NCBI GenBank assembly: GCA_029339195.1
Contig: JAPTJF010000080.1
Coordinates: 62,001-126,000, forward strand
Direction: 5' to 3'
DNA length: 64,000 nucleotides
Origin: Micractinium sp. NFX-FRZ
Taxonomy: Eukaryota; Chlorophyta; Trebouxiophyceae; Chlorellales; Chlorellaceae
Shown: one piece after another, positions 23,201 to 34,165 of the stretch
Position numbering within the stretch: position 1 is the stretch's first letter
How the letters are laid out: every line of letters starts with the position of its first letter
Translations under genes and position numbers: made by a program
Notes under the pieces: generated by a model
Told to the model about the DNA's origin: nothing
What the model saw: the letters and a program-made list of their open reading frames with translations, nothing else
The model's database searches: none

Positions 23201-24463
23201 GGACGGCAGCAGTGCACCGAAGCCAAGGGCAGCCTGTGTTCTTGGTCAACACATGCCAACGCTTGATCAAGTCACATACTGCGGTATGGCAGCTCACGCT
23301 TGCGTGGCACGTGGCGGAGGCGGGAGGGGTGGGGAGGGCGGGGGAGGGCTGGGGGGCGGCGGGAAGGGCGACGGGGGTGGGGGCGGGGGAGAGGGCGGCG
23401 GCGGGGGTGGTGAGGGTGGGGGCAGGGGTGGTGGGAAGGGAGGGGACGGCGGCGAGGGGGGCGGGCTGGGCTTTGGGGCCGGAGGCGGGGATGGGAACGG
23501 GGGCGGGGAGGGAGGGGGAGGGGGAGGCAAGGGCGGGGTTGGGCTCGGGGGCGGGTAGGGTGACGGCGGCGGCGGCCGTGGGGTGGGCGGGGGGCGGGGC
23601 CTGCAGCCAGTGCGGCACGAGTGGCAGGGTCAGTGGGGTGTGGAGGCAGCACGTGCACACGCTGTAGCTGGCAGCTGCCAGACATGCAGCTGGGTCGCTG
23701 CAGCTGGGTCACGCTTGGGGCCCTCCACACGCGTTCCCAGCAGGTCATCTGTGCGCGGGCTGTGCTACTTTACTGTGCCGGAAATGAGCAGGCACTGGCT
23801 GGCCGGAACTGAGCAGGCACTGGCTGGCAGGAACTGAGCAGGCACTGGCTGGCACTGGCAGGCAGGCAGGCAGGCTGCCGACGGGCTTGCCTGGGCGGAG
23901 GTGGCGGGGGTGGGCTGCTGACCAGGGGCGGGGTTGGGCTCGGTGGTGGCGGGAATGGAGAGGGTGGCGGGGAGGGCGGGGGCGGTGACGGCCGGGGGCT
24001 GCATGCGCACGGAGCGGCGGCAGCGGCAAGCGGGGGGTGCTCACACTTGGGCGGGCGGCAGCGGGTGCGCTTGGCACCGAGGCGTATGCAGGCAGCACAG
24101 ACTGCTTGCATGCGTTGATCCAGGAATCCTCACTGGCATCCGGCTAATCTGTCTGCCTCAGGGGCGGTCTCACCTCGGAGGGGGGCGAGGCGGGAAGGGC
24201 GGCTGCGCACAGGGGCGGCAGCGGCATGGGGAGTGAGCACGATGCAGTAGCACTAGGCAAGTGATGTGTGTCACCTGCGCAGCCTGCCAAGCACCTGAGG
24301 AATACAGCAAGGCTGACGGCCTCAAGCATTCCTCGCTCACCTTGGGCCGCGTCTGCAGCAGCGCTCGTGCGCGGCGGCCGGGAGCGGCAGCCGCCTGGGC
24401 ACTGGTGGCGGCGGCAGCCACCAGAACCACCAGGCAGAGCGCCATCGCGGCGGCGCGCGCCAT
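17258..24463 (-). CDS. Secreted proline-rich protein with Asp-box (BNR) beta-propeller
   Basis: Seventeen exons, 5' to 3': 24463-24341, 24069-23891, 23600-23298, 23180-22902, 22587-22207, 21904-21701, 21264-21126, 20814-20800, 20584-20497, 20167-20121, 19938-19833, 19566-19279, 18825-18679, 18300-18285, 18050-17960, 17648-17605, 17330-17258; 840 residues, all phases consistent. Residues 1-24 are a signal peptide (MARAAAMALCLVVLVAAAAT). Residues about 52-290 are rich in SPPPP/PSPFPPPPSP motifs like extensins and pherophorins, so they are probably hydroxyproline-glycosylated. A Cys-containing domain of unknown type follows (PCARPYTWDYSTAGG...), then a second Pro run. Residues about 490-840 hold at least six Asp-box motifs: SLDSGATWT, SSDGGASWA, SSDGGATWA, SKDGGQTYS, SSDGGATWT, SYDFGLTWT. 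Asp boxes mark sialidase or Vps10-like propellers; no sialidase catalytic set is visible, so I infer a wall or matrix binding protein. The later ATG at 24463 is preferred because it starts the signal peptide. Intron 2 uses GC. Confidence 0.8.
20325..20400. repeat. CAG/CGG-type trinucleotide-rich tract
   Basis: GCAGCAGCAACAGCAGCGG-type units lie in intron 9 of the Asp-box gene, so the tract is not translated. Confidence 0.6.
21964..22022. repeat. CACAG/CACGG pentanucleotide repeat
   Basis: AGCACAGCACAGCACAGCAC-type pentamers lie in intron 5 of the Asp-box gene. Related runs occur at about 21503-21565 and 22140-22195. In the sense of the gene they read GTGCT/TGTGC. Confidence 0.8.
23781..23855. 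repeat. 25-bp minisatellite, three copies
   Basis: Three nearly identical direct copies of a 25-bp unit (GAACTGAGCAGGCACTGGCT plus GGC and two variable bases) stand head to tail in intron 2 of the Asp-box gene, followed by a short GGCA run. Confidence 0.9.
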
Positions 24464-26383
24464 CTTGAGTTCCCTTGTCCCTATGAAGGTCTTTTCGGCG
24501 CGCTGCAATGGGTTTGGGACAGGCACACAATCGTTCCGCCCGTCCCACGAGCACCCGCACGGGACAGGCGCTCTGACCTCAAAACCCTCACTTTGCGGAG
24601 TCGTTCATAGATCAGCCACACCTTTTCAAGCGCGTTTGTTGCAAAAATAAGCACCGGCTAACTGAACGGGGCCCGTAGGTCCGCTGGGCAGAGCGGCACG
24701 GTGCGCTGGGCTGCGATAATGCTCACCTGTCTATTCCGGGCTGCTGTAACCTCTCAATAAAACAAGTAATACGCGCGCGAGATGAGAACCGCGGGCTATG
24801 TAGGAGACAGCGTACTCCAGCCGTACCATGGCACCTCAGTCACATCTGGCGCCGCTGTGGCCGGCACCACCAGTGCCTCCCACAAACCGCGTGCACCTGC
24901 CTTCTCGTCTCGCACCCCAAGCACTCGTAGATGTGTGTGGTCTATTTTGAGGGATGCCCTGGGCATTTGTGCCTTGAAAGCCCCCAGACGGTCGGAACTG
25001 GTGGGGGCGGCACCCCCTGGCCAGGCTGGGTGCCGGGGCTGTCCTTGAGTCACCCTCACCCTTACCTTCCCGCTACTAGCCTTGTTCAACGCTACTGCTG
25101 TGGTCTAAATCAACAGTAAAAAATGTGTCCCACTGGAATCAGCAGCCCCATTTGGCAGCTCTTGAGGCCTAGGGTCACAAACCACGAGCTGCTGCCGGGC
25201 AGGATCTTGGCGCCACCTCAGTCGCTGTTCAATAGTGCTGTCACTACATGCGCTTGACAGGGGTGACCTCAGGGGTGAGCTCACCCCTGCAACACCGCCG
25301 ATGCAACACGCTTGGCGTGATGGGTTGGCATGTGGGCGCTGGGCTGAAATGGTTCTTAGTAGGCTGACCACAGCGCTCAAAGCACATGTTCACAGCACCT
25401 GTCCAGCACTAGTGCAGTTAATATTGCCAACGCGCTTGCCGCAAACTGCGACAGGGCAGCCTGCGAGATACCAGGCGGGAGAACAGAACGGGAGACAAAC
25501 AAGCGCACCCCGGGCAAAGGGTGAAACAGTACTAGTATCAAGCAGTGCAGGCATGGCAACCAGCTGCAGCGCATTGAGCCAGACCTAAGCAGGCTGACGG
25601 GGATGGAGGGAGCAGCACAGTGTAAGGAGGAGAATATATGGATCTGCCGAGGAGGACAGCGCAAGACGGGCAGGAGACAGGGCAGGCAGGCAGGGGATGG
25701 GCAGTGCGCCAGGCATGCCATTGCACATCCCAGCAGCGGTGCCACCGCTGTCGCTGCTGCACGGTGCGTCGGGGGGCGTCAGATGCTGCAGCACCGCAGC
25801 ACCCACTTGTACAGCTCGCTGCTGCTGCAGATGTGCAGGCCAGGGTTGGCGCACTGCGCCCGCAGGATGGCCTCGTGCAGCCCTGCAGGGATGCCAAATC
25901 GTCAATGCATACTGCGCCCGGCCCCCGCTCGTTCCGCCCTTACGCCTCCTTGACATGCAACACCACACTGTCCGCACGAGACTGAAAACTGAGTGAGCCT
26001 ACGCCTGGGAGGTGTCAAGCGTTACAAACAAACAAGGGACCAACAGAGAGTAAAGCGCAGCACCCAGCGTGCTGTCGGGGCAGCAAAGCAATGGGGGGGG
26101 GAACAGGGAGGGAGGCAGCAAGACGGAGGGGGGAGCGCAAAACAAAATGCAAGGAAAATGACGCGCATAAGGAAGCGGTACACGTGCCAGCGGCAGAGGC
26201 ATTGCGGCCGCCTGTGAGACGTCTCCGCCGCTGTGCACACGCTGTGGTCGCGGGCCCGCGCAGCGTGGCCAGCCGCTCGCAAGGCTGTGGGCGGCCCACA
26301 GCATGCGCAGCATGCGAGAAGGTGGGCAGGCACTACCTGCCTTATGACCATCAGACCGGCGGCGGCCTGCACCCGTGAGCTCC
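24464..26383. other. Intergenic region between eIF3b and the Asp-box gene
   Basis: About 1.9 kb. On the minus strand TGTAA at 26026-26022 lies about 358 bp behind the eIF3b stop and probably ends that transcript. An orphan exon-like segment lies at 25779-25888 (listed separately). The remainder, including the Asp-box gene promoter next to 24463, shows nothing I can name. Confidence 0.5.
25779..25888 (-). pseudogene. Orphan exon-like segment with stop codon
   Basis: On the minus strand, CCTGCAG at 25894-25888 could be a splice acceptor. Read in one frame from there to TGA at 25781-25779 the segment gives LHEAILRAQCANPGLHICSS then SELYKWVLRCCSI. The composition looks like protein, unlike nearby ORFs. 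I cannot find a matching upstream exon: an in-frame stop (TGA) lies shortly before the acceptor, and the eIF3b gene with its own poly(A) signal occupies the sequence further up. It may be the last exon of a small unrecognised gene or a relic. I do not recognise the family. Confidence 0.25.
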
Positions 26384-29300
26384 TCACTGCTTCACCTGCT
26401 CCTCCTTCACATCCAGCACCACGCTGACCTCCACCTGTGTGAGCGTGAACTCCTGGTGCGCCTCCCACTTGGAGCCGAGCTGCGCGCGGGCAAAGGCCGC
26501 GCGCTCCTCGGCAAACGCGCGCTTGCGCTCCACAAACGCGCGCCACTCGCTGAGCTGCCGCTCGCGCTCCGCAAGGAACTCGGTGTCCGCCTGCAGGGTG
26601 GGGTGGGGTGGTGATACATGTGGTGTGCGAGGACAGAGACGTGCAAGCTGACACATGTAAGGGTGGTGTGTATAAATGTGTGCCTGCAGAGGGGGCGGGT
26701 GCGGGCGGGCGGGGTGAGTCTTTGGGGCACTTCTTGCATGTGCCCTGCCACGCGCCGCCAGCAGCTTGGTGCGCGCTGGCGAGAGGGTGGGTGGGTGGGT
26801 GGGGATGGGAGCCGAGGTTCTGTTGACTATAAATGAGAGGCGAGCTAACATCTCATTGCTTGCAGAAGCAGATGCAAGTGCAGGCAGCGTGCGCCACCAC
26901 AGCTCAAGCTAAGGCAGCAGCGGTTCTGGGGTGTGCAGTGCCGGAGGGTATGGGTGGGGGCGCTGTCCAAGAGCTCATGCTCATTAAATCATTTAGTACT
27001 ATGCACCGAGGAGCGGTGGGTTAGTTAGACCCTAGGTGCCCCTCTACAGCTAAAGGTTCTAATCCTTGCTCTTGAGCCCCCACCGGGCATACCGCGATGC
27101 AGACGGAAAGCAGGCAGGCAGGCAGGTGTGCACAATGCGCACGGGCTGGCGCGCAGGGCAGAGCAGTTGGTGTCCCGGCGAGGGCAGGCACCACAACCAC
27201 AACCCACAACCACACCACCACAACAAGTAAAGCAGTGTTGAGCCTCACCTGCGCCAGCAGCGCCTCGTCCTCCTCCTCGTACCGCTTGCTGAACTTGCGC
27301 AGGTTCTTCACAATTTCCCGCTGCTTCTCCTCGGGCAGCAGGCTGGGCGGCCGCGGCCGCCAGAGCAGCTGGAAGAAGCGGTCGTGCGCGGTCCTGCAGG
27401 CCAAGGCAACAGGGGGGGCACAGTGGAGTGGGATCAGTTTCTAGGAATTAGAAGGTGGGGGAGGCGGAGGGAGGCGTGGGGGCAGCTGGAAGGAAGTGGC
27501 CGTGCGGGGTTGTGCACCGAGGGGGAGCGTGGTGGGTGTCCGGTTCTTGGGGTGTTGCGGAGCACGAAGCAGGGCAGAGGGCCCAAGCCTGCCACGTCAG
27601 CTGGCTGGCAGACCTGCTGCACAGCATGTGCTGCGCAGCGCCACGCTCTGCCATGCTGCGGCAGACTGGCTCTGCCTGGCCGCTCAAAACATGCCTGGCT
27701 TGCTGGCTTGCAACCCTGCTGCTGCTTGCAACGCATGTGCTTACTTGTATAGCAGCTGCCCGCTGAAGCTCCAGATGTGGAAGCCGTTCTCCATGGCGGC
27801 GGCTGCAGCGGCGGGCGGTGTGGGTAAGGTGGGCCACAGGAGGTCAGAAGCAGGCAGTGTGGGTGAAGAGTATCAGGGTGAGTGCACAGACATGAGGAGA
27901 GTCGGGATGGAGGAGGCTCAGGTGAGGCCAAGAAAGGCACGAGGCAGGCAAGGTGCCAGGCATCAGTCACAGGAATGCCCAGGCCAACTGCATCGATGAG
28001 AGTGGCCACCTAACGGTCCCACTGCACCCCCCTGGGACCCCTCCCCCGCACCACCCCCCAACCCGCACCCCCATACAGCAGCTGGACAGCCCACCTGCGT
28101 TGACGATGGTGGCCACGTAGCGGCCGGTGGGGTCCCACTGGATCTCCTGCGCCATAAAGTGCTCCCCCGCGCTCAGCAGCGTCATCTCCTCGCAGTCCCA
28201 GAACTCGAGCGCGCCGTTGTGGCCGCCCTGCAGGCGCACGGAAACATAGGGGGGCACACAGGGGCGCGTATGGTAGAGTTGAGAAGCGTTTTTTTTTTTG
28301 GGGGGGGGAGGTGAAGGACGGCTGAACAGGGCACAGCCTCGCACAGCACGGCCGGCGTACCTCCTCCACCGCTACCCTCCCCCGCCCAGCATCCCCCTGC
28401 CTCCCCACACACCCTCAGCCTCCCTGCTGTCCATACTGGTCCCAGCCCTCCTGTTGTCCTGCCCTCCCCGCCCTGCAAACCCCGCCAGCCCCGCCAGCAG
28501 TTCCTCAGCCCCGCCCCGCAAACCCCGCCCCTCGCACCCCCACCCACCCCTGCCCCCTCAAACCCCCGGCCACCATGAGCGCTCACCGTGAGGCCGGCCA
28601 GCAGCAGGAAGCGGCCCGAGGGTGACCAGTGCAGGGAGGTGCACTGCTTGTTGGTCATCGTGTGCAGCAGCGTCACGCCGCGCGCGCCCGTGCTGCTCTT
28701 GGTGTCCTTCATGTTGTAGATGGACACTGCAGGGTGGGGAGGTTCAGTGCAGGGCAAAGAGCTCGAATTGATAAAGGCAACTAATCATTGCTGGTGCTAA
28801 TGACAATTATTTGTCCCTCATGTTGTAGATGGACACTGCAAAGTGGGGGAGTGCTCCAGGGGAGCAAGGAAGGTGAGCCAGACGGCACACTGGTGACGGC
28901 CGCTGCTGCTCCTCGTGTCGCGAAGAAGGGCACTGCAGGCGGGAAACGCACACTTGTGCCACCATTTGCTGCTGGGCTCTGCACACCATCGTCGCGTGCA
29001 GCCCGCCCCCACCCCAGCGCCCCGCCAAGCACCCTTCCTTCCTTCCCTCCTTTTCTCCTGTCACATCGCATGCATCCCCAAAAAGAATGCGGGGATCCCC
29101 TGCCCTGCCCCGCACCGGCCCTCACCCGCTGGGCGCGTCCCCTCTCCGTGCAGGATGGCGAAGCGCGACCCCTTGGGCTCCCAGGCCAGGTCTTGGATCT
29201 TCTCGCTCTTGTTGGCCAGCTCCAGCATGTCGATGGGGCAGTCCTTCTCCCTGCACAGCAGCAACATGTGTGTGTGTGAGAGTGTGGGTGGGTGGGAGGT

Positions 29301-32300
29301 GGGCGGGGTGTGTGCGGAGAGAGACAGAGGCTGGTGGGCATTTGGCGGGCAGACTGGGGCAAGCAAAGTGCTGTCCTGGCCGCGCTCAGCCATACGCACT
29401 CCTGTCCCGCCCTGCCTGGCCGCCCAAACCCAAAGCACGAGAGGTAGCTTGCCTGAGCGAGAAGAGCTCAAAGTTGGTTGTTGTGCTCTTCTTGGTCTTG
29501 GTCCACTTGTCCACCTGCACCGCCAGGTAGTCGCCCTGCGGGTGCCACGTCATCTTGAGGCCTGCAGGGAGTGAGTTTAAAGGGCGGAGGAGGGGTGGAA
29601 GGTCGGGGGGCCGGCGGCTTGGGTAAATCGCCCTGCGGGTGCCACGTCATCTTGAGGCCTGCACGGAGTGGTCGCCGCTCGGCGGGCGCGGGGTGAAGTG
29701 TCTGGGGTCGGGGGCGTGGCGCAGGTTGCGGGGACGGCCCAGGCAGGCTTGCCGTGAGGGGGGCGCCTCCTGGCGCTTGGCTCCTGGCAGGCGCCCAGGC
29801 AGGCGCACCTTCCTCTGCACCACCACACTCGCAGCCAACACAGCCCACACAGCCAACACCACCACCACAAACCAAAATCAGCAGCGGCCCACCTGCCACG
29901 GAGAAGAGGTTCTTCTGTCTCAGCTCCTCGCGCTCAGGCAGGTGCACCAGCACCACGCGCGCCGGCAGGTTGCCCTGCTCCGCCTGGTAGGCCACCAGCG
30001 TGTTGTCGGCCGGGTTGGGGGACCACTCCCAGTCCTGTGGGTGTGGGGTGTGGGGGAGGGTAAGGAAGGGATCATGGCGGGGGTGGGGACGTGTGCGGAG
30101 GTCAGACAGCGCAGTGAAAAACAAAAAAGGCAAGAGGATTGTGAGAGAAGGCTAAGCCGCTGCGTGCGAGTGGGGCAGGCCGACAGGGCGGTGCCTGCAG
30201 GGTTGGGGTGACCACTCCCAGACCACAGCAGCGGAGGCCGGATCAGCATAGACAACAGGAAACACAGGGCGAGCCAGCAGCACTAGAGCGCAGGGTCCCC
30301 ACCCACCTCGACATTCTCCAGCTTCAGGCTCTTCTTGTCCAGCATGCCCATGTCGGGGGCGGCGTACACGCTGCAGAAGGTGGGTGAAAATGGACGGTGG
30401 AAGAGTGAGGGGGCGGGGGTGGGAGAGGGTCGGAGGTAGGCAGGTAGTGCCGTGAGGGTTGGGGGGCGGGAGGGGAGGCGGGGCCGGCGTACACGTGAGT
30501 GACTCGCGGGGAGTAGAGGTGGAGAAGAGGGGCGGGGTGGGGCAAGCTCCCTCCCACAAAAGCTCTCTCATGCGTGCACACCCCACACCTACCTGCCTGA
30601 GCAACCCCCCAAGCCCCCACCCCACCTGATGGCGTTCTTCATGCGCGCCAGGAAGACGCTATGCACGTCAGCAGTACAGATCAAGGTAAGCAGTACAGTT
30701 TAAAGTCACCTGATGGCGTTCTTCTTCATGTGCGCCAGGAAGACGGGGGCGCCGCCCACGCCGCCGCTCCAGCGGAAGGCGGGCCAGCGCATGCCGTGGT
30801 CCTGCCGTGCCAGCGCTCCCACAGCGTACTCGTCGTGCGGCCCCTCGAATGTGCGCAGCCGCTTGCCGCTGCGGATCTCCCACACGTGCGCCACAAACTG
30901 CGGCGGGGCGGGAGGCGAGGCGGGAGGATTGGGCGGGGCTGGAGGCAAGGGCTGGGTGGCGGCACTGGGGTGGCCGGCCCCGGTTGTCTGGGCAGTGCAG
31001 CAGGCGGGGCTGGGCAGTGCAGGGCTGTGCCTCCTCGACAAGGACAGATCAAGCGGCGCTCTGCTGCCCTTGCAAGCAGCCCCCAGTTGTCAGGGGCAGG
31101 CCACTAGGCGGGGCAGGGCAGGGAGACATGGCAGGCGGGGCCTCAACAGTCAAGAAAGCAGCAATCGCCCTCACATGCGGCCGCCCCCGGTTGTCAGGGA
31201 ACTCGCTGAAGGTGAGGAGGTACTTCTCGTCGGCAGAGATGAGCAGGCGCTGCACGCCCGGGTGCCTGCCGTTGGGAAGGGAGGAGGCATGGGTGTGTGT
31301 GGGGTGAGGAGCTGGGCCGGAGGCGGCTGAAGAGCAGCAGGCAGGCGGGCACAGCTGCCCCCGCATGCGCCCTGCGCCCTGATTGCCTGCCAGCAAGCGC
31401 AAAGCTGGCCAGCCAGTACGCTCTATACGGCTCACTCTCCCCATCCGCGTCCCAGCTGCCCTACCACATTCTGTAGCCGTGGCCCGCTCCGCCCCCACTC
31501 ACCCCACGCGCTGCAGGCGGTTGAACGACTTGCCGCCCCAGACGGCCACACCTTGCCGGTGCACCGTGGCCAGCATGCCGCCGCAGTGGGACCACTCAAC
31601 AAATGCCTCTGCAGCGGGGTGTTCTCCAGGAGAGAAAGAGACACGTCAGATAATTGACGAGGGGATAAAGGGCAGGGGCAGGGTGTACAGGGTGGGCAGC
31701 ACACAAAGCTGAGCTGCCTCCTGCAGCCCGGTCCCCCGCCCGCCGTGTCTGTAGTACCCCAGGCTCCACTGCAGTACACCACGACTCTCAAAACCTTTTC
31801 ATCAACCCAGAAGCTGTGCTTGCGTACCACTCCTCCAGCATCTCGCTGTATCCCTGCAGTACCTGTGCTTGCTGCAGTAACACGTGCGCACCTGTCCGGA
31901 AGCTGCACTTGCACCGCATCTCCTCCCACTACTAAAAAAAATCCTTTGCAGTACCACCCCGCGCACCTGTCCAGAAGCTGCGCTTGTACACCGTCTCCTC
32001 CTGCTGCTTGGGTGCATCGTTCCAGCACACCTCCGTCTCGTCGCCGTAGCGTGCCACAAACTGGTCGCGGCCACGCTTGTCGCCCAGCCACTCCTGCTCA
32101 GCGAGGCAGGCAGGCGGCGGGGGGAGCACAGGCGGTCAGGCCAGAACGGGTGCAGAGGGCGGCGAGGCACGCATCGGCCTGCACCCACCCGCTGCCGCTG
32201 CTCCATCAGCCTCTCAGGGCCGACTGCCTTGAGCGTGTTGGCACTCTCAAGCATCCCTGCCACCAGCGAGTGACATCCCTGCCCTCAAGTTTCAAGTCCG

Positions 32301-34165
32301 TCGCCACAGCGCTGCCGCCCTGTCCATCAGCCGCTGTCGTGCCATCAAGGGCCTACACCCCACCCCACCCTGCCAGCACCCACCAGCAGGTTCTCTGCCG
32401 GGGTGTAGGTGCGGGGCTCGGGCTCCACATATTCCTCGGGCACCTGGCAGCATGGGGAAGGGGGAACAAGAGGGGGCAGGATGGGGCAAGAGGGGGCAAG
32501 AGGGGCAGGATGGGGAACAGCGGGCAAAGGGCAGGACGGCGTAAGAGCACACACGCAGCGCGCTCTGGCAATGCTGGCCAGCTGCAGTGGCGCCCAGCCG
32601 GCGTCCGCCGAGTCGGTCGGGGCCTGCCGGTCAACCCTGCCCTGCATGGTCAAACCTGGCGCCAGCTGTCACCCGCCTGCGCACCTTTGCCAGCCGGTCA
32701 AACTCGTCAAACAGCGTGGCAGCAAACTTGTGGGCCTTGTCCAGCTGGTATCCGTTGAGGGCGGCCTGGAGGGAAGAGAAAGTGGGGGGTGGGGGTGGGG
32801 GTTCAGGCCACTTGAACGGAGCATGACAGCAGTCAACCAGAGCCTTGCTGGCCGCCCGCTCCACAACCACACTCTCCCGCAAGTCCTCACGCCTGTAAAT
32901 CGTCCAGCGGTACATTTTGAAGTCCACCTGCGCCGCGCACGCCTGCTCACAACCACACTGCCCCCAGGTCCCTACACCTGTGCTGTACTCAATCCCACTC
33001 TGTGTGTTTACCTGCGCCGCGCGCGCCTGCTCCACGTTCTCATACTCCACAAACGCGTAGCCCTTGCTCATCTTGCTGGCCTCGTCCTGAGGGTGGAACA
33101 GGCCGCCCTCACGGATGCGCCCGCTGCCGCTGAAGATCTTGGTCAGGATCGCCGTCAGCTTGTCGTACTTCTCGGGCCCCACCGCAGGCAGGTTGTCCAC
33201 CACTGCACAGGGCAGGGAGGGGCGGGAGCACGAGGGCCAAGCAGGGAAACGCCGTGAGGACGGGGCAGGGCATCTCAGAATGGCGGCCAGCACCTTGTGC
33301 TTGTCGGGCGGCAACACAGTCAGGTTGACCACCAATGTGACACAGAATCAGCAAACGAGGAGAAGGTGGGACATTCCGGAGGGGTCTGTGTGCATAAAAG
33401 TCTGCGCACAAGGCAGCGGCCAGCGGAGGAGCAGCTGGTGCTAGCTGGGGCCCCAGCTGCCGCTACATGCCCAGCCTCTCTGCGGCCGCAACCATGCTGC
33501 TGCGCGTGCTGTGTGGGGCCCGCCTGCGCCTGGGAGCAGCGCCGAGCGCCGCTGCAAGGCCCGGGCTGGCTTGCTGGCAGGGGTGGCTGGCACCTGGCGG
33601 CCACGCCTGCGCTGTTGTCGCGCGGTTTGCCCACGGCTGCCTGCTGCACGTACTGTGCTGCTCCTAACGCTCCCGGTGGCCTGCCATTGTGCTGCTGCTG
33701 CCACCTGCGGCTTGCACAAGCACCGCTGCGGCGTGTGCCGCACATGTGCAAACCGAAAGCGAGCCCAGCTGGCGCCACGTGCAGCCTCCCTTCAGCGCAC
33801 CCGCTGCTGCTGCTGCCTCACACCAAGCTGCTGAAGAATCCCTGTGTGACAGACCAGCTGATCCTGCTGCTCCTGCTGTAAGAGCGCAGCAGGCGGAACA
33901 AGCACAGCGATAGCAGCGGCGGCGGCGGCAGTGTGGTCGGCACCCGCCAATGGCAGCACGTGCTCCCACAACGCCCGCCCCGCTCACCTAGCACATTGCC
34001 GAACCCAGAATCCGTCTGCACGTCCTCCTCCTGCTCCTCGTCCGAGTCGCTGGGGATGCCCATGTCGTCTCCCTCGGGCAACATGACGTCCTCAATATCA
34101 AAGTCGCCAAAGGGGAAGCCCTTGGGCTGCCCCTCGAATAGGTGTTGTTCATCGGCGAAGAGCAT
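26384..34165 (-). CDS. EIF3B: Eukaryotic translation initiation factor 3 subunit B (eIF3b)
   Basis: Seventeen exons, 5' to 3': 34165-33988, 33202-33012, 32765-32685, 32443-32384, 32093-31967, 31608-31503, 31265-31175, 30897-30710, 30370-30307, 30034-29893, 29561-29453, 29250-29126, 28726-28587, 28227-28095, 27802-27745, 27393-27249, 26590-26384; 714 residues, close to the usual length. It is a scaffold of the eIF3 complex on the 40S subunit. An acidic N-terminus (EEQEEDVQ) is followed by the RRM (residues about 60-150: VVDNLPAVGPEKYDKL, GYAFVEYENVEQA), which binds eIF3j/eIF3a in other species. The beta-propeller follows: GVAVWGGKSFNRLQRVGHPG, DMGMLDKKSLKL, DWEWSPNPADNTLVAY, IQDLAWEPKGSRFAILHGEG and EIQWDPTGRYVATIV. 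The C-terminus has the signature DRFFQLLWRPRPPSLL and a charged helix. Intron 11 has a GC donor. Several introns hold decayed copies of exon edges. Confidence 0.96.
28289..28308. repeat. T11-G9 homopolymer pair
   Basis: A run of T followed by a run of G lies in an eIF3b intron; in gene sense it reads as a C tract then an A tract. Confidence 0.85.

Noticed and set aside
23294..23530. Poly-proline ORF as a separate small gene
   Set aside because: It is in frame with the Asp-box gene and joins it through exons with fitting phases, so it is part of that gene.
23781..23875. 25-bp direct repeats as a CRISPR array
   Set aside because: Units abut without spacers, in an intron of a eukaryotic gene; this is a minisatellite.
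24464..24526. Upstream ATG (24526) as start of the Asp-box gene
   Set aside because: It would put 21 charged residues before a clean signal peptide; the ATG at 24463 is the better start.
27034..27075. tRNA-like B box (GGTTCTAATCC) in an eIF3b intron
   Set aside because: There is no matching A box or acceptor stem at the right distance.
30623..30660. Second donor copy as the true end of eIF3b exon 8
   Set aside because: The inner donor at 30710 gives a consistent phase and family-like sequence into exon 9; the other copy stands alone in the intron.
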